Shown: positions 37,723-47,985, numbered from the stretch's first letter. The stretch is DNA of 64,000 nucleotides from Roseiarcus sp963726105 (GCA_963726105.1 CAVSBJ010000003.1:1-64000), one strand, 5' to 3'. The notes: generated by a model not told the origin, from the letters alone. Numbers and translations: made by a program.

Positions 37723-38931
37723 ATGACGGAAAGCCCGCCCGCACAGTCGTTCGCGAAGGCCGAAGCCACGTCGCCGCCATTTGATAGCGCCCGACTGGAC
37801 GCGCTCCTCGACGAGGCCGGCATGGACGCAGCGGTGATCTCATCCAAGCACAACATTCAATATCTGTTCGGCGGCTACCGGTTCTTTTTCTTCGACCATT
37901 TCGACGCGATCGGCGTCAGCCGCTATTTGCCTATTCTCATTTACATCAAAGGCCGCCCGGACCAATCGATCTATATCGGGCACGGGATGGAAGCCTACGA
38001 GAAGGAGCTCGGCAAGTTCTGGACGCCCGCCTTCCAGACGTCGAGCACGAGCTTCAATTCGGCGCGGCTTGCGGCCGATCATCTTAGAAAGCTTGGCTCG
38101 CAGGCGAAGCGTGTCGGCGTGGAGCGGGCTTTCCTGCCCGCCGACGCGGCGGAACTCATGGCGCGCGAACTACCCGGAGTCACGTTCGTGGAAGCGCATC
38201 TGGCGTTCGAACGCCTGCGGGCGCGCAAGTCTCGCGAAGAGCTGGATCTGCTGCGCCGGGCGTCCGAACTCGTGGTCGATTCCATGCTGGCGGTGATCGC
38301 CTCGCATGGGCCAGGCGCCACGAAAGCCGCAGTCGTCGAAGCGCTTCGCCGCGAGGAGGTGAACCGGGGCCTGACGTTCGAATATTGTCTCATCACGGCG
38401 GGGACCAGCCTCAACCGCGCGCCCTCGGACCAGGTGTGGGGAGCAGGCGACATTCTGTCGCTTGATTCCGGCGGCAATTACAAAGGCTACATCGGCGATC
38501 TTTGCCGCATGGCGATCCAGGGCGAGCCCGACAGCGAGCTTGAAGACCTGCTCGCTGAGGTGGACGAAATCCAGATGGCGGCGCGCAAGCCGATCCGGCG
38601 AGGCGCCAATGGCGGCGAGATCTACGCCAGCGCCGGCGAAGTGTTGAAGCGATCGTCGCGCGCGAATTCGATCGAGTTTGTGGCGCATGGGATGGGCCTC
38701 ATCAGCCACGAGGCGCCGCGCCTGACCGCCCATGGGCCGGTTCCCTATCCGGCCTATGATTCCGACCGCCCGCTCGAGTCCGGCATGGTCATCTCGATCG
38801 AGACGACGATCGCCCATCCCCGCCGCGGCTTCATCAAGCTCGAGGACACGGTCGCCGTGACGGACATCGGGTGGGAAGCGTTTGGCGATCGCGGGAGAGG
38901 CTGGAATCGAGCCGGCGCCCGCGCGTCTTAG
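37723..38931 (+). CDS. M24-family Xaa-Pro aminopeptidase-like protein
   Basis: 402 residues: an N-terminal creatinase-like domain (about 1-155) and a C-terminal pita-bread domain. Metal ligands are visible: Asp in LSLDSGGNY, Asp in GYIGDLCR, His in VAHGMGLISHEAP, Glu in ISIETTIAHP and Glu in KLEDTVAV. It could be a proline dipeptidase, or a hydrolase such as creatinase or ectoine hydrolase; sequence alone does not decide. AGGGAGGAAATT precedes the ATG. Confidence 0.88.
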   Translation: MTESPPAQSFAKAEATSPPFDSARLDALLDEAGMDAAVISSKHNIQYLFGGYRFFFFDHFDAIGVSRYLPILIYIKGRPDQSIYIGHGMEAYEKELGKFWTPAFQTSSTSFNSARLAADHLRKLGSQAKRVGVERAFLPADAAELMARELPGVTFVEAHLAFERLRARKSREELDLLRRASELVVDSMLAVIASHGPGATKAAVVEALRREEVNRGLTFEYCLITAGTSLNRAPSDQVWGAGDILSLDSGGNYKGYIGDLCRMAIQGEPDSELEDLLAEVDEIQMAARKPIRRGANGGEIYASAGEVLKRSSRANSIEFVAHGMGLISHEAPRLTAHGPVPYPAYDSDRPLESGMVISIETTIAHPRRGFIKLEDTVAVTDIGWEAFGDRGRGWNRAGARAS

Positions 38932-38954
38932 CGCCGGCCGCCGAAGTCGTCGCC

Positions 38955-40400
38955 TCAGTTCGCCCTTCGCAGGCCGCTCGTGATCGCGCCCATGAGCGTG
39001 AGCGCCGCGGCGCCCCAGAGCGCAATCTCCGTCGCGTGCCGAGGCGCCTGACCGAGGGCGACCGCGACCAGCGCCGTTCCGAACGACTGACCGATCAGCC
39101 GCCCGGAGGATTGCAGACCGGCGGCCCCGCCGCTTCGCTCGCGCGGCGCGCTGCCGATGATGACCCGATTGTTGGGCGACTGGAAAAACCCGAAGCCCAG
39201 CCCGCAGACCGCAAGGCGCCAGGCAAGCGAGACCGGAGTGGAATCGCCGATGCCCATTGCGACGAGAACCAGTCCGCCGCCCATCACCAAAAGACCGATG
39301 CTGCCGAGTAGGCCGGGGATGAATTGGTCGGCCAGGCGCCCGGCGATCGGCGCGATCAAAGCCGTTGCGAGCGGCCAGGGCGTGAGCAGCAATCCGGAGG
39401 CCGACGCCGAGTGGCCGAGCCTGTCTTCAAAGTAAAATGGTAGCGATACGATGGCCAGGGCCTGCGCCCCGAACGAGGCGATCGATGTCGCAAGCGAAAG
39501 CGCGAACACCGGCCGGCGCAGAAGATCGACCGGCAGCAGCGGCGCGGGAAGCTTGAGTTGGCGCCAGACGAGCGCCCCGCCGAATGCGACGCCGACCGCG
39601 ATCTCGAGCAGCGCCAGCGTAGGGATTCCGCCTTGTCCAATGCCGTTCACGCCGGCGATGACGAGGCCGAACGTGAGCGCATTGAGGAGCACGCTCAAAA
39701 GATCGAGGCGGCCAGCGGAGCGCGGCGTCGCTGGCAGCGTCCGCGCCGCCATGATCAGCGCAACCACGCCGATCGGCACATTGATCAGAAACAGCCAATG
39801 CCAGGAGGCGACTGACAGGATCGCCGCCGCGACGCTCGGGCTTCCGGCCGAGCAGACGGCGACCACCACCGCCATGTTGCCGACCCCCTGGCCAAGCCGC
39901 GCATGCGGATAGATGAACCGGATGAGCGCAATGTTGACGCTCATGATTCCCGCCGCGCCCAGTCCCTGAACCACGCGCGCCAAGGTGAGCACGGCGAAAT
40001 TCGGCGCGAGCGCGCAGGCGAGGGAGGCCACAGTGAAGAGGGCAAGCCCCCACCAATAGACGCGCCGGTAGCCGAGAATGTCACCGAGCGCCGCCAGCGG
40101 CAGGAGCGAGACGGTGACCGCGAGCTGGAAGGCGTTGACGATCCAGATCGCGTTCTCCGGCGCGACGGCGAATTGGCGCGCCATCGTCGGCAGCGCCACG
40201 GTGACAATCGTGCCATCGAGCACCGCCATGCTGATCGCCATGGCGAGCGTCGAGAATGCGAGCAGGCGCTGCGGATTGGGGAGGCCGTCTTGCGCTTCGA
40301 CGGCGTGAGGCGGGGATATCGTTTCTGGGCGGTTCAAGGCGATGCGAAGGTCCACGGGGTGCCGTTGACGACCCTCAGGCCGCCGTCCCCCATAAGTCAT
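38955..40400 (-). CDS. MFS drug efflux transporter, EmrB/QacA (DHA2) family
   Basis: About 480 residues with roughly 13-14 membrane segments. Motif LDGTIVTVALPTMA in TM1, LGDILGYRRVYWWGL (motif A), and RVVQGLGAAGIMSVNIALI (motif B region) mark the DHA2 family. It probably exports toxic organics by proton antiport. The start is uncertain: ATG 40400 overlaps the rimO 3' end by 26 bases, and GTG 40355 is an alternative. Confidence 0.85.
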   Translation of the reverse strand: MTYGGRRPEGRQRHPVDLRIALNRPETISPPHAVEAQDGLPNPQRLLAFSTLAMAISMAVLDGTIVTVALPTMARQFAVAPENAIWIVNAFQLAVTVSLLPLAALGDILGYRRVYWWGLALFTVASLACALAPNFAVLTLARVVQGLGAAGIMSVNIALIRFIYPHARLGQGVGNMAVVVAVCSAGSPSVAAAILSVASWHWLFLINVPIGVVALIMAARTLPATPRSAGRLDLLSVLLNALTFGLVIAGVNGIGQGGIPTLALLEIAVGVAFGGALVWRQLKLPAPLLPVDLLRRPVFALSLATSIASFGAQALAIVSLPFYFEDRLGHSASASGLLLTPWPLATALIAPIAGRLADQFIPGLLGSIGLLVMGGGLVLVAMGIGDSTPVSLAWRLAVCGLGFGFFQSPNNRVIIGSAPRERSGGAAGLQSSGRLIGQSFGTALVAVALGQAPRHATEIALWGAAALTLMGAITSGLRRAN

Positions 40401-41715
40401 AGGCGTCCGAGCGCTCGATCTTGACCGTGACGATGTCACCGGCACGCAGGGGCCTGCGCGTCGCGATGTGCACGGCGCCGTCGATCTGAGGCGAGTCGCC
40501 CTTGGAGCGGCCTTTCGCCTCGCGCGCGCCGCCCTCGTCGACGATGACGTCGAGGCGCTTGCCGATTTTGGCGGCGAGCTTCTTTGCGCTGATCGCTTGC
40601 GCGCGTTGCATGAAGCGCTTGTGGCGGCTCGCTTTGATTTCGTCCGGCACGGGCTCGAGGCCAAGATCGTTGGCCGCCGCGCCCTTGACCGGCTCGTACT
40701 GGAACGCGCCGACGCGATCGAGCTTGGCCTCGTCCAGCCAGTCGAGCAGGAAACGAAAGTCCTCCTCGGTCTCACCGGGAAAGCCGACAATGAAAGTCGA
40801 GCGTATCGTCAGGTCCGGGCAGATCGCGCGCCAGGCGCGGATGCGCTCGAGCGTCTTTTCCTGCGCCGCCGGCCGGCGCATCGCTTTCAACACAACGGGC
40901 GAAGCATGCTGGAAGGGCACGTCGATATAGGGCAGAACATTGCCGCCATTCATCAACGCAATCGCCTCGTCGACATGCGGGTAGGGGTAGACATATTGCA
41001 GCCTGATCCAGGCGCCGAGCGAGCCCAGTTCGCGGGTGATGTCGAAAAAGCGCGCGGCGACATGGCCGTCGCGCCACGGACTCTCGGCGTATTTAAGGTC
41101 GAGGCCGTAGGCGCTCGTATCCTGCGCGATGACGATGAGCTCCTTGACCCCGGCTTTCACGAGCCGCTCGGCTTCGCGCAGCACGTCGCCCGCGGAGCGC
41201 GAGGCGAGCCGTCCGCGTAAGCTGGGGATGATGCAGAAGGTGCATCGGTGATCGCAGCCCTCTGAGATCTTGAGATAGGCGTAGTGGCGCGGCGTGAGGC
41301 GCACGCCTTCGCCAGGGATGAGATCGACGAACGGATCGCGCGGGGCGGGCGCCGCGGCGCGCACGGCCTCCATCACGCTTTCGAACGCCTGCGGGCCGGT
41401 GATCGCCGAGACGTTGGGGAAAGCGTCGCGGATCGACTCAGGCTTGGCTCCCATGCAGCCGGTCACGATCACCTTGCCATTCTCATTCATCGCCTGGCCG
41501 ATGGCGGCAAGCAACTCTGCTTTCGCGCTGTCCAGAAAGCCGCAGGTGTTGACGATGACCGCGTCCGCGCCGGCGTGACTCTTCGACAGCTCGTATCCCT
41601 CCGCACGCAGGCGGGTGAGAATGCGTTCGCTGTCGACGACGGCCTTCGGGCAGCCAAGGGAAACGAAAGAAATGCGCGGCGCGGGACGCTGCTCAGTTTG
41701 GGCGATGTCGGTCAC
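40375..41715 (-). CDS. rimO: Ribosomal protein S12 methylthiotransferase RimO
   Basis: 446 residues from GTG 41715. The N-terminal MTTase domain holds one Fe-S cluster (SLGCPKAVVDSER, NTCGFLDSA, VTGCMG). The radical SAM motif is SEGCDHRCTFCIIP, followed by the TIM-barrel phrases IAQDTSAYG and RSTFIVGFPGETEEDF and a C-terminal TRAM domain. It methylthiolates an aspartate of S12. The in-frame extension upstream to 41799 looks non-coding. Confidence 0.96.
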   Translation of the reverse strand: MTDIAQTEQRPAPRISFVSLGCPKAVVDSERILTRLRAEGYELSKSHAGADAVIVNTCGFLDSAKAELLAAIGQAMNENGKVIVTGCMGAKPESIRDAFPNVSAITGPQAFESVMEAVRAAAPAPRDPFVDLIPGEGVRLTPRHYAYLKISEGCDHRCTFCIIPSLRGRLASRSAGDVLREAERLVKAGVKELIVIAQDTSAYGLDLKYAESPWRDGHVAARFFDITRELGSLGAWIRLQYVYPYPHVDEAIALMNGGNVLPYIDVPFQHASPVVLKAMRRPAAQEKTLERIRAWRAICPDLTIRSTFIVGFPGETEEDFRFLLDWLDEAKLDRVGAFQYEPVKGAAANDLGLEPVPDEIKASRHKRFMQRAQAISAKKLAAKIGKRLDVIVDEGGAREAKGRSKGDSPQIDGAVHIATRRPLRAGDIVTVKIERSDAYDLWGTAA

Positions 41716-41767
41716 GCACGGCAATTGCCACGAGCGGAGGGCAGGGGCAAGCGCTCCGTTGGAGCCG

Positions 41768-42718
41768 TCACAATGCGAGCTCAGGCCCAACCGGCACAAT
41801 GCCGGTCGGATTGATGCGTCGGTGGCTCTCGTAATAGTGATGCTTGATGTGGAAGAAGTCGACCGTCTCGGCGATGCCCGGCAAGTGGTAAAGCTCGCTT
41901 AGGTAGCGGCTGAGCGCCGGGTAATTCCGGATCTCGCGCAGATTGCACTTGAAGTGTCCGAAATAGACCGGGTCGAAGCGGATCAGGGTGGTGAACAGGC
42001 GCCAGTCGGCTTCGGTCAGCCGCTGGCCGATGAGGAAGCGCTGGTTCGCGAGCCGCGCCTCGAGCCAGTCGAGCGTCTCGAACAGCTTCCGGAACGCCTC
42101 TTCATAAGCGTCCTGCGAGGTGGCGAAGCCGGCGCGATAGACGCCATTGTTGAGCGTGCGATAGATGCGCGCGTTGACTTCGTCGATCTCCGGCTGAAGG
42201 CCGCTCGGATAATAATCGCCCTCCGCCGCGCCGACGCGATCGAAGGCGCTGTTGAACATGCGGATGATCTCTGACAATTCGTTGTTGACGATGGTTTTCG
42301 TTCTCTTGTCCCAAAGCACGGGCACGGTGACGCGGCCGCTGTAGTCAGTGCGCGCCTTGACATAGAACTCGCGAAGCTCGCTCGCGGCGAAGATCGGATC
42401 GGGAATGACGCCGGGGCCGGGATCGAAGGTCCAGCCGCGCTCACCGAGCAGCCAGTGGACGACCGAGAGCGAGATCATGCTCTCGAGACCTTTCAGCCGT
42501 CGGAAGATGAGGGTGCGATGCGCCCACGGACACGCGAGCGAGATGATGAGATGATAACGGTCGGGCTCCGCCTGGAAGCCGCCGGCGCCGCTTGGGCCCG
42601 GTTCTCCGCTTGCCGTGATCCAATTGCGGAAAGGGGATTCGGGCCGCACGATAATGGCCAGACTTGTGTCGTGCGGGAAATCGCCCTCTCGCCATGTTCC
42701 GTCGACGAACGCGCCCAT
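41768..42718 (-). CDS. Glutathionyl-hydroquinone reductase (YqjG/PcpF family)
   Basis: 316 residues of the Omega/Xi-class GST group. The catalytic cysteine is in LACPWAHR. The Xi-class phrases DPIFAASELREFYVKA, VPVLWDKRTKTIVNNELSEIIRMFN and RFDPVYFGHFKCN are present. These enzymes reduce glutathionyl-hydroquinones using glutathione, protecting against quinone adducts. It starts 20 bases after an SDR gene in the same direction. Confidence 0.93.
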   Translation of the reverse strand: MGAFVDGTWREGDFPHDTSLAIIVRPESPFRNWITASGEPGPSGAGGFQAEPDRYHLIISLACPWAHRTLIFRRLKGLESMISLSVVHWLLGERGWTFDPGPGVIPDPIFAASELREFYVKARTDYSGRVTVPVLWDKRTKTIVNNELSEIIRMFNSAFDRVGAAEGDYYPSGLQPEIDEVNARIYRTLNNGVYRAGFATSQDAYEEAFRKLFETLDWLEARLANQRFLIGQRLTEADWRLFTTLIRFDPVYFGHFKCNLREIRNYPALSRYLSELYHLPGIAETVDFFHIKHHYYESHRRINPTGIVPVGPELAL

Positions 42719-42745
42719 GTTTCATCCTCGCTTCGGAGATTCCGC

Positions 42746-43498
42746 CTAAGTGGCGCGGGCGACCTGGAACCCGGCGAACGACTGGCTCACCGGCATGAGC
42801 TCCAGCCGGTTGATGTTGAGGTGGGGCGGCAGCTCGGCCACCCACAACATTGTCGCCGCGATGTCCTCGCCTGTCATCGGTTTGGCGCCACGATAGAGCG
42901 TATCCGACGCCGCCTCATCGCCGCCCGTACGCACCAGCGTAAACTCGGTTTCGACCATGCCGGGCTCGATCGACGTGACGCGCACGCCGGTGCCGTGCAA
43001 ATCGCTGCGGAGCCCGAGCGAAAACTCCTTCACGAACGCCTTGGTTCCCGAATAGACGTTGCCGCCCGCATACGGATAAGTCGCGGCGACCGACGACACG
43101 TTGATGATCGAGCCGCGCCGGGCGATCAGCCCGGGCAGCAGTTTGTGCGTGAGCGAAGCGAGCGCGGTCACATTCGTGTCGATCATCGTCTTCCACTGGG
43201 CGAGATCAGCCGCTTGCGCAGGATTGCGGCCGAGCGCGAGCCCGGCGTTGTTGATGAGGAGGTTGATGCCGCGAAATCCATTGGGAAGCGCGGCTAAGGC
43301 CGCGTCTCGCGCCGCTTCATCGGTGACGTCGAACGCGGCGGGATGCACCTTGTCGGCGCCGACAGAGGCGGCCAGGGCTTCAAGTCGTTCGGCCCTGCGG
43401 CCAGTTGCGATGACGCGCCAACCCGCGGCCGCAAACGCACGGGCGGCGGCTTCGCCGATGCCCGAGGTTGCTCCTGTGATGAGAGCCGTCTTGCTCAT
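42746..43498 (-). CDS. Short-chain dehydrogenase, YdfG-like (3-hydroxy acid dehydrogenase)
   Basis: 250 residues. The NADP-binding TGATSGIGEAAARAFA, NNAGLALGR, catalytic Ser in INVSSVAATY and Tyr-Lys in YSGTKAFVKEF are intact. The C-terminal GEDIAATMLWVAELPPHLNINRLELMPVSQSF is characteristic of the YdfG group, which oxidises serine, allo-threonine or 3-hydroxy acids. It shares direction with the downstream reductase. Confidence 0.9.
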   Translation of the reverse strand: MSKTALITGATSGIGEAAARAFAAAGWRVIATGRRAERLEALAASVGADKVHPAAFDVTDEAARDAALAALPNGFRGINLLINNAGLALGRNPAQAADLAQWKTMIDTNVTALASLTHKLLPGLIARRGSIINVSSVAATYPYAGGNVYSGTKAFVKEFSLGLRSDLHGTGVRVTSIEPGMVETEFTLVRTGGDEAASDTLYRGAKPMTGEDIAATMLWVAELPPHLNINRLELMPVSQSFAGFQVARAT

Positions 43499-43784
43499 GC
43501 CGTCCTCTTTTTGAGCGCCGTTCAGGGCGCGGCCCGCGCTGCCTCATAGCACGGAGGAAAGCTCGGTCGAACCGACGCCCGGGCGCCGCCGGGCCGGCGG
43601 TGAATCTCGGTCTCTATAACAATTGATGTAAGTTATACAGCATGAGCCTTCGGTCAGGGATGCGCTCAAGCAACCCGCGAAGGGCGAAACCAAAAGAGGT
43701 CGTAAGCTGCTGAAAACATGAGGGGCACGAAACTAAAATGAAACTAAGGCGGGTGGCCGGCATGAGCCGACAAGGTCCGGGCGC

Positions 43785-44486
43785 CTAGACTTGGCCGCTC
43801 ACCGGAATGAGCGCGCCAGTCACTGCCCTTGCTTCGTCCGAGGCCAGGAACAGAATGACCGCAGCGAGGTCGGCGGAAGCGACCCAGCGGCTGAAATCCG
43901 CTTTCGGCATGTCGCGTCGGTTCATGGGTGTATCAATGATCGACGGCAGCACGGCGTTGACCGTCACGCCCTTGAGCTTGAGTTCGTCGGCCAGGCTTTC
44001 GGTCAGCCGATGCACGGCGGATTTGCTGGCCGCATAGGGCCCAAATCCGGACCCAGCGTGCAGCGCCGATTGGGCGCCGACATTGACGATGCGCCCTGCG
44101 CCGCTCTCAAGCAAATAGGGAAGCGCGGCCTTGCAGGCGTTGAGCGCGGTCTTCACGTTCATCGCGTACATCCGGTCCCAGCTGTCGACCTTGCCGTCCG
44201 TGAATGTGTCAAATTGAAATCCGCCGGCGATGTTGAGAAGCGCGTCGAGCCGGCCGAATTTCGACTTGATTGAAGCCATCGCCGTCTCGGCCGCCGTCGG
44301 CGACGTCAAATCGACGCCCCCGACGATGAGCGTGTTCGCGCCGAGCCGCTCGGCGAAGCCCTGGGGCACAGTTGGCGCGTGGTCAAGCAGCGCGACCGAG
44401 GCGCCACGCTTCGCCGCCGTCTCAGCGACGGCGCTTCCTAGCGCGCCCAACCCGCCCGTGACGACGATCGTCTTGCCTTGCAGCAC
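43785..44486 (-). CDS. Short-chain dehydrogenase/reductase
   Basis: 233 residues: Rossmann TGGLGALGSAVAETAAKRG, LNIAGGF (NNAG position), Ser in VNVGAQSAL, and Tyr-Lys in YAASKSAV. A conserved end LFLASDEARAVTGALIPVSGQV closes the fold. The ATG follows the stop of the indolepyruvate oxidoreductase by two bases, so both are one transcription unit. The substrate is unknown but may be an aromatic or hydroxy acid related to that pathway. Confidence 0.88.
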   Translation of the reverse strand: MLQGKTIVVTGGLGALGSAVAETAAKRGASVALLDHAPTVPQGFAERLGANTLIVGGVDLTSPTAAETAMASIKSKFGRLDALLNIAGGFQFDTFTDGKVDSWDRMYAMNVKTALNACKAALPYLLESGAGRIVNVGAQSALHAGSGFGPYAASKSAVHRLTESLADELKLKGVTVNAVLPSIIDTPMNRRDMPKADFSRWVASADLAAVILFLASDEARAVTGALIPVSGQV

Positions 44487-44488
44487 GG

Positions 44489-47400
44489 TTAAGCCGCCTT
44501 CTCGACCGGCGCCTTGCCGACCTTGAGCTCGTTGAGGGCGCTTGCGCGCGCCTTCGCCGCTTCCTCGGCGCTTGCCTCTTTCACGTGTCCGTATCCCCGG
44601 ATCGTTTCATAGCTGCCGACCACGCGAACGGCGATCGGATGGGACGCCGGGGTCAGGCGCTGGGTGAGATCCGTGACGTCGGCTTCGAACTCGGCGACCA
44701 GGCGCCGCTCGAGCTTGCGCTCGCCGCTGTTGCGGAACGGATCGAGCAACGTGCCGCGCAGGAATTTGAGCCGCGCCATCATGCGGAAGGCGGTCATCGC
44801 CCACGGGCCAACCTCGCCCTTTTTCATCCTTCCGCTTGCCGGGTCGAGGCGCGCGAACGGCCAGGCGCCGATATGGAAATGGAGCTGATAAGGGCCCTCG
44901 AATTCGCGCGATAGACTCTCCTGGAACTCCGCCGCTGCAAACAGCCGCGCCACTTCCCACTCGTCCTTCGAGGCCAGCAGCTTGTGATAGGCGCGCGCGA
45001 CGACTGTCGTCAGCGCCTCGCCAAGGCCCGCGTCTTTCTCCGCCCCGCGCACGCGCTCAACGAGCTCGCGGTAGCGCGCCGCATAGGCTGCGTCGCGATA
45101 GTCCGTCAGATGCGCGACGCGATGCTGCGTGAGCGCGTCGAGCGAGGGCGGCTCGTCAACGACTTCATCAAGGCCGACCAGCGTCTCAATGCTCATCGGA
45201 TCGTGCCCGGCGCGTCGGCCCCATTCAAACGCCTGCTTGTTTGTGTCGATGGCGACGCCGTTGAGTTCAATCGCGCGATCAATCGCCTCCCGACGAATCG
45301 GAACCAGGCCCCTTTGCCAGGCTGCGCCGAGCATGAACATGTTGGAGGCGATCGGGTCGCCCATGAGTGCTGCGGCGAGACGTTGGGCGTCGAGAATGAG
45401 CGCCTTGTCGCCCAGCGCGTTCTTCAGGCGTTCGATGAGGTCGTCCGCGTCCACGCTCCAGTTGGGATTGCGAGCGAAATCGGCGGTCGGCGTCAGATCG
45501 GCGGAGATGACCGCGTTGGTCTTGCCGCGCTTAAGCTTGGAGATCGATTCATCGCCGGCGGCCACGATGAGGTCGCAGCCGATCAGCGCGTCCGCCTCGC
45601 CGGCAGCGATACGGGTCGCATGCAACGCGCCGGGTTCATGCGCGATGCGCACATGCGCGGTCACCGCGCCGTACTTTTGGCTGAGCCCGGTCAGGTCGAG
45701 ATTGGAGCTGAAGAGCCCGTCGAGATAAGCGGCGACGGCGACCGTCTGGCTGATGGTGACGACGCCGGAACCGCCGATGCCGGCCACCAGCAGACTGAAA
45801 CGCTCGTTGATTTCGGGCAGGATCGGCTCGGGGACAGGCGGCAGATACTGGCCCAAAGGCGCTGTCGCCTCGGGCTTGCGCAAGCGTCCGCCATGCACCG
45901 TTACGAAGCTTGGGCAGAAGCCCTCGATGCAGGAGAAGTCTTTGTTGCAGCTCGATTGGTTGATGCGCCGCTTGCGTCCGAATTCCGTCTCCAGGGGCTC
46001 GATCGCCATGCAGTTCGACACGCGCCCGCAATCGCCGCAGCCCTCACAGACTTGCGGATTGATGAAGGTGCGAATGGCGGGGTCGGCCCATTTGCCGCGC
46101 TTGCGCAGGCGCCGCCGTTCGGTCGCGCAGGGCTGGTCGTACAGGATGACCGAGACACCCTTGAATTCGCGGAATTCACGTTGCGTCGCGTCCATCGTGT
46201 CGCGGTGGCGAAGGCTGACCCCGTGGGGCAGCGGGACGCCGGCGTAGCGCTCCGGGTCGTCCGCCACCAACGTCATCTTCTTCACCCCCTCCGCGGCAAG
46301 CTCGTCGAGGATCTGAACCGGCGTCATGCCGCCCTCGATCGGCTGCCCTCCAGTCATCGAGACGAAGCCGTTGAAGAGGATCTTGTAGGTGATCGGAACA
46401 TTGGCGGCGAGCGCCTGACGGATCGCGAGCGATCCCGAATGCGCGTAGGTGCCGTCGCCGATATTGGCGAACACGTGATCCTGATGCGTGAACGGCTGCT
46501 GGCCGAGCCACATCACGCCTTCGCCGCCCATGTGCGAAGCGGTGGCGGTCTGTTGCGGATTGACCAGCGTCGCCATCCAATGGCAGCCGATGCCGGCAAG
46601 CGCGCGGCTGCCCTCGGGCACCGGGGTTGAGCGGTTGTGCGGGCATCCGGCGCAGAAGCCCGGGCTTCGCGTCGGGGTGGGACGATTGCTGAGCATTGGC
46701 CCAGGCGCTTCCGGCGCGCTCAGCGCACAGTTGGGATCATGACGGGAAATCGCCCTGGCCAACACGCCGGCGATGAGTTCGGGAGTGATCTCGCCGAAAT
46801 TTGGAATGGCCGTCGCGCCCGGCGAAGGGTCGAACGCCTGCCCGTCGAAATATTTGCCGACGATCCGCGGCGCTCTCGAATCGCCATAGAGAATGGAGCG
46901 GATTTGATCCTCGAGCAGTGGGCGCTTCTCCTCGATCACGACGATGAGGTCGAGACCTCGAGCGAAATCGCGCACGATCACCGGATCGAGCGGCCACACC
47001 ATGCCGACCTTGAGCAGACGCAGCCCCAGCGCGGCGCCGTCGTCTGGGCCGCCAAGATTGCCGAGCGTCTGCAAGAGATCCTGCCACGCCTTCCCCGCAG
47101 CGACCACGCCGATTTTCGCGCCCTCGCCGTCGTCGAGGATGCGGTTGATGTTGTTGGCGCGCGCGTAAGCCAGCGCGGCCGGGAGCTTGTGCTGATAGAG
47201 GCGCTCTTCCTGCGCAACCGGCGCGTCGATCGTGCGCGCCCATAATCCGTGCGGCGGTACGCTCGGACGTTGCGGGATGACGATCTCGGGCAAGTCGGGC
47301 CCGACATAAACCGTGCCGCCGCCCTCGGCGACATCGGTGACCACCTTCATGCCGACCCAACAGCCGGAAAACCGGGACATGGCGACGCCGTGCAGGCCGA

Positions 47401-47956
47401 AGTCAAGCAGCTCCTGGGTATTGGACGGATAGAGGACCGGCATGCCGACGGCGATGAACAACGTGTCGGAGAAATTGACGGCGGTCGAAGATTTCGCGCC
47501 GTGGTCGTCGCCGGCGAGCGCTAGCGCGCCGCCCTTGGGGGATGAGCCAGTGAAATTGGCGTGGCGCAGGGCGTCGGCCGATCGGTCGACGCCAGGCCCC
47601 TTGCCGTACCAGATGCCGAACACGCCATCGACTGTCGCGCCGGGAAAGTTGTTGACCTGCTGGGCGCCCCAAATCGCCGTCGCGGCGAGGTCCTCGTTAA
47701 GGCCGGGGCGGAAGACGATGTTGTGTTGCTTGAGCTGTGGCGCTGCGCGCCACAGCTCGATGTCGTAGCGCCCGAGTGGCGAGCCGCGATAACCGGAAAT
47801 GTACCCGCCGGTGTTGAGCCCCGCCGCCGCATCGCGCAGGCGCTGCTGAATGGGCAGGCGCACCAGCGCCTGTGTTCCGGTCATATAGACCCAGCCCTCG
47901 GACGCGGTGTAGCGGGAGTCGAGAGTCGCCTCCGGCCGGGCGAGGGCGACGGTCAT
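44489..47956 (-). CDS. Fused indolepyruvate:ferredoxin oxidoreductase
   Basis: 1155 residues from ATG 47956 with GGAGG upstream. The N-terminal half carries the alpha and ThDP domains (RGSPLGRYDIELW, GCPHNRSTPVPEG, GDGTYAHSG). In the middle are cysteine clusters CEGCGDCGRVSNC and SCNKDFSCIEGFC for Fe-S centres. The C-terminal gamma-type domain starts GIGGSGVVTISQTVAVAAYL. This single-chain form oxidatively decarboxylates aryl pyruvates to acyl-CoA and occurs in aerobic proteobacteria. An SDR follows 2 bases later and a small unknown gene precedes. The long upstream extension of the frame is spurious. Confidence 0.94.
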   Translation of the reverse strand: MTVALARPEATLDSRYTASEGWVYMTGTQALVRLPIQQRLRDAAAGLNTGGYISGYRGSPLGRYDIELWRAAPQLKQHNIVFRPGLNEDLAATAIWGAQQVNNFPGATVDGVFGIWYGKGPGVDRSADALRHANFTGSSPKGGALALAGDDHGAKSSTAVNFSDTLFIAVGMPVLYPSNTQELLDFGLHGVAMSRFSGCWVGMKVVTDVAEGGGTVYVGPDLPEIVIPQRPSVPPHGLWARTIDAPVAQEERLYQHKLPAALAYARANNINRILDDGEGAKIGVVAAGKAWQDLLQTLGNLGGPDDGAALGLRLLKVGMVWPLDPVIVRDFARGLDLIVVIEEKRPLLEDQIRSILYGDSRAPRIVGKYFDGQAFDPSPGATAIPNFGEITPELIAGVLARAISRHDPNCALSAPEAPGPMLSNRPTPTRSPGFCAGCPHNRSTPVPEGSRALAGIGCHWMATLVNPQQTATASHMGGEGVMWLGQQPFTHQDHVFANIGDGTYAHSGSLAIRQALAANVPITYKILFNGFVSMTGGQPIEGGMTPVQILDELAAEGVKKMTLVADDPERYAGVPLPHGVSLRHRDTMDATQREFREFKGVSVILYDQPCATERRRLRKRGKWADPAIRTFINPQVCEGCGDCGRVSNCMAIEPLETEFGRKRRINQSSCNKDFSCIEGFCPSFVTVHGGRLRKPEATAPLGQYLPPVPEPILPEINERFSLLVAGIGGSGVVTISQTVAVAAYLDGLFSSNLDLTGLSQKYGAVTAHVRIAHEPGALHATRIAAGEADALIGCDLIVAAGDESISKLKRGKTNAVISADLTPTADFARNPNWSVDADDLIERLKNALGDKALILDAQRLAAALMGDPIASNMFMLGAAWQRGLVPIRREAIDRAIELNGVAIDTNKQAFEWGRRAGHDPMSIETLVGLDEVVDEPPSLDALTQHRVAHLTDYRDAAYAARYRELVERVRGAEKDAGLGEALTTVVARAYHKLLASKDEWEVARLFAAAEFQESLSREFEGPYQLHFHIGAWPFARLDPASGRMKKGEVGPWAMTAFRMMARLKFLRGTLLDPFRNSGERKLERRLVAEFEADVTDLTQRLTPASHPIAVRVVGSYETIRGYGHVKEASAEEAAKARASALNELKVGKAPVEKAA

Positions 47957-47985
47957 GACAGCATGCCTCCGTGTTTGTTCGACGG

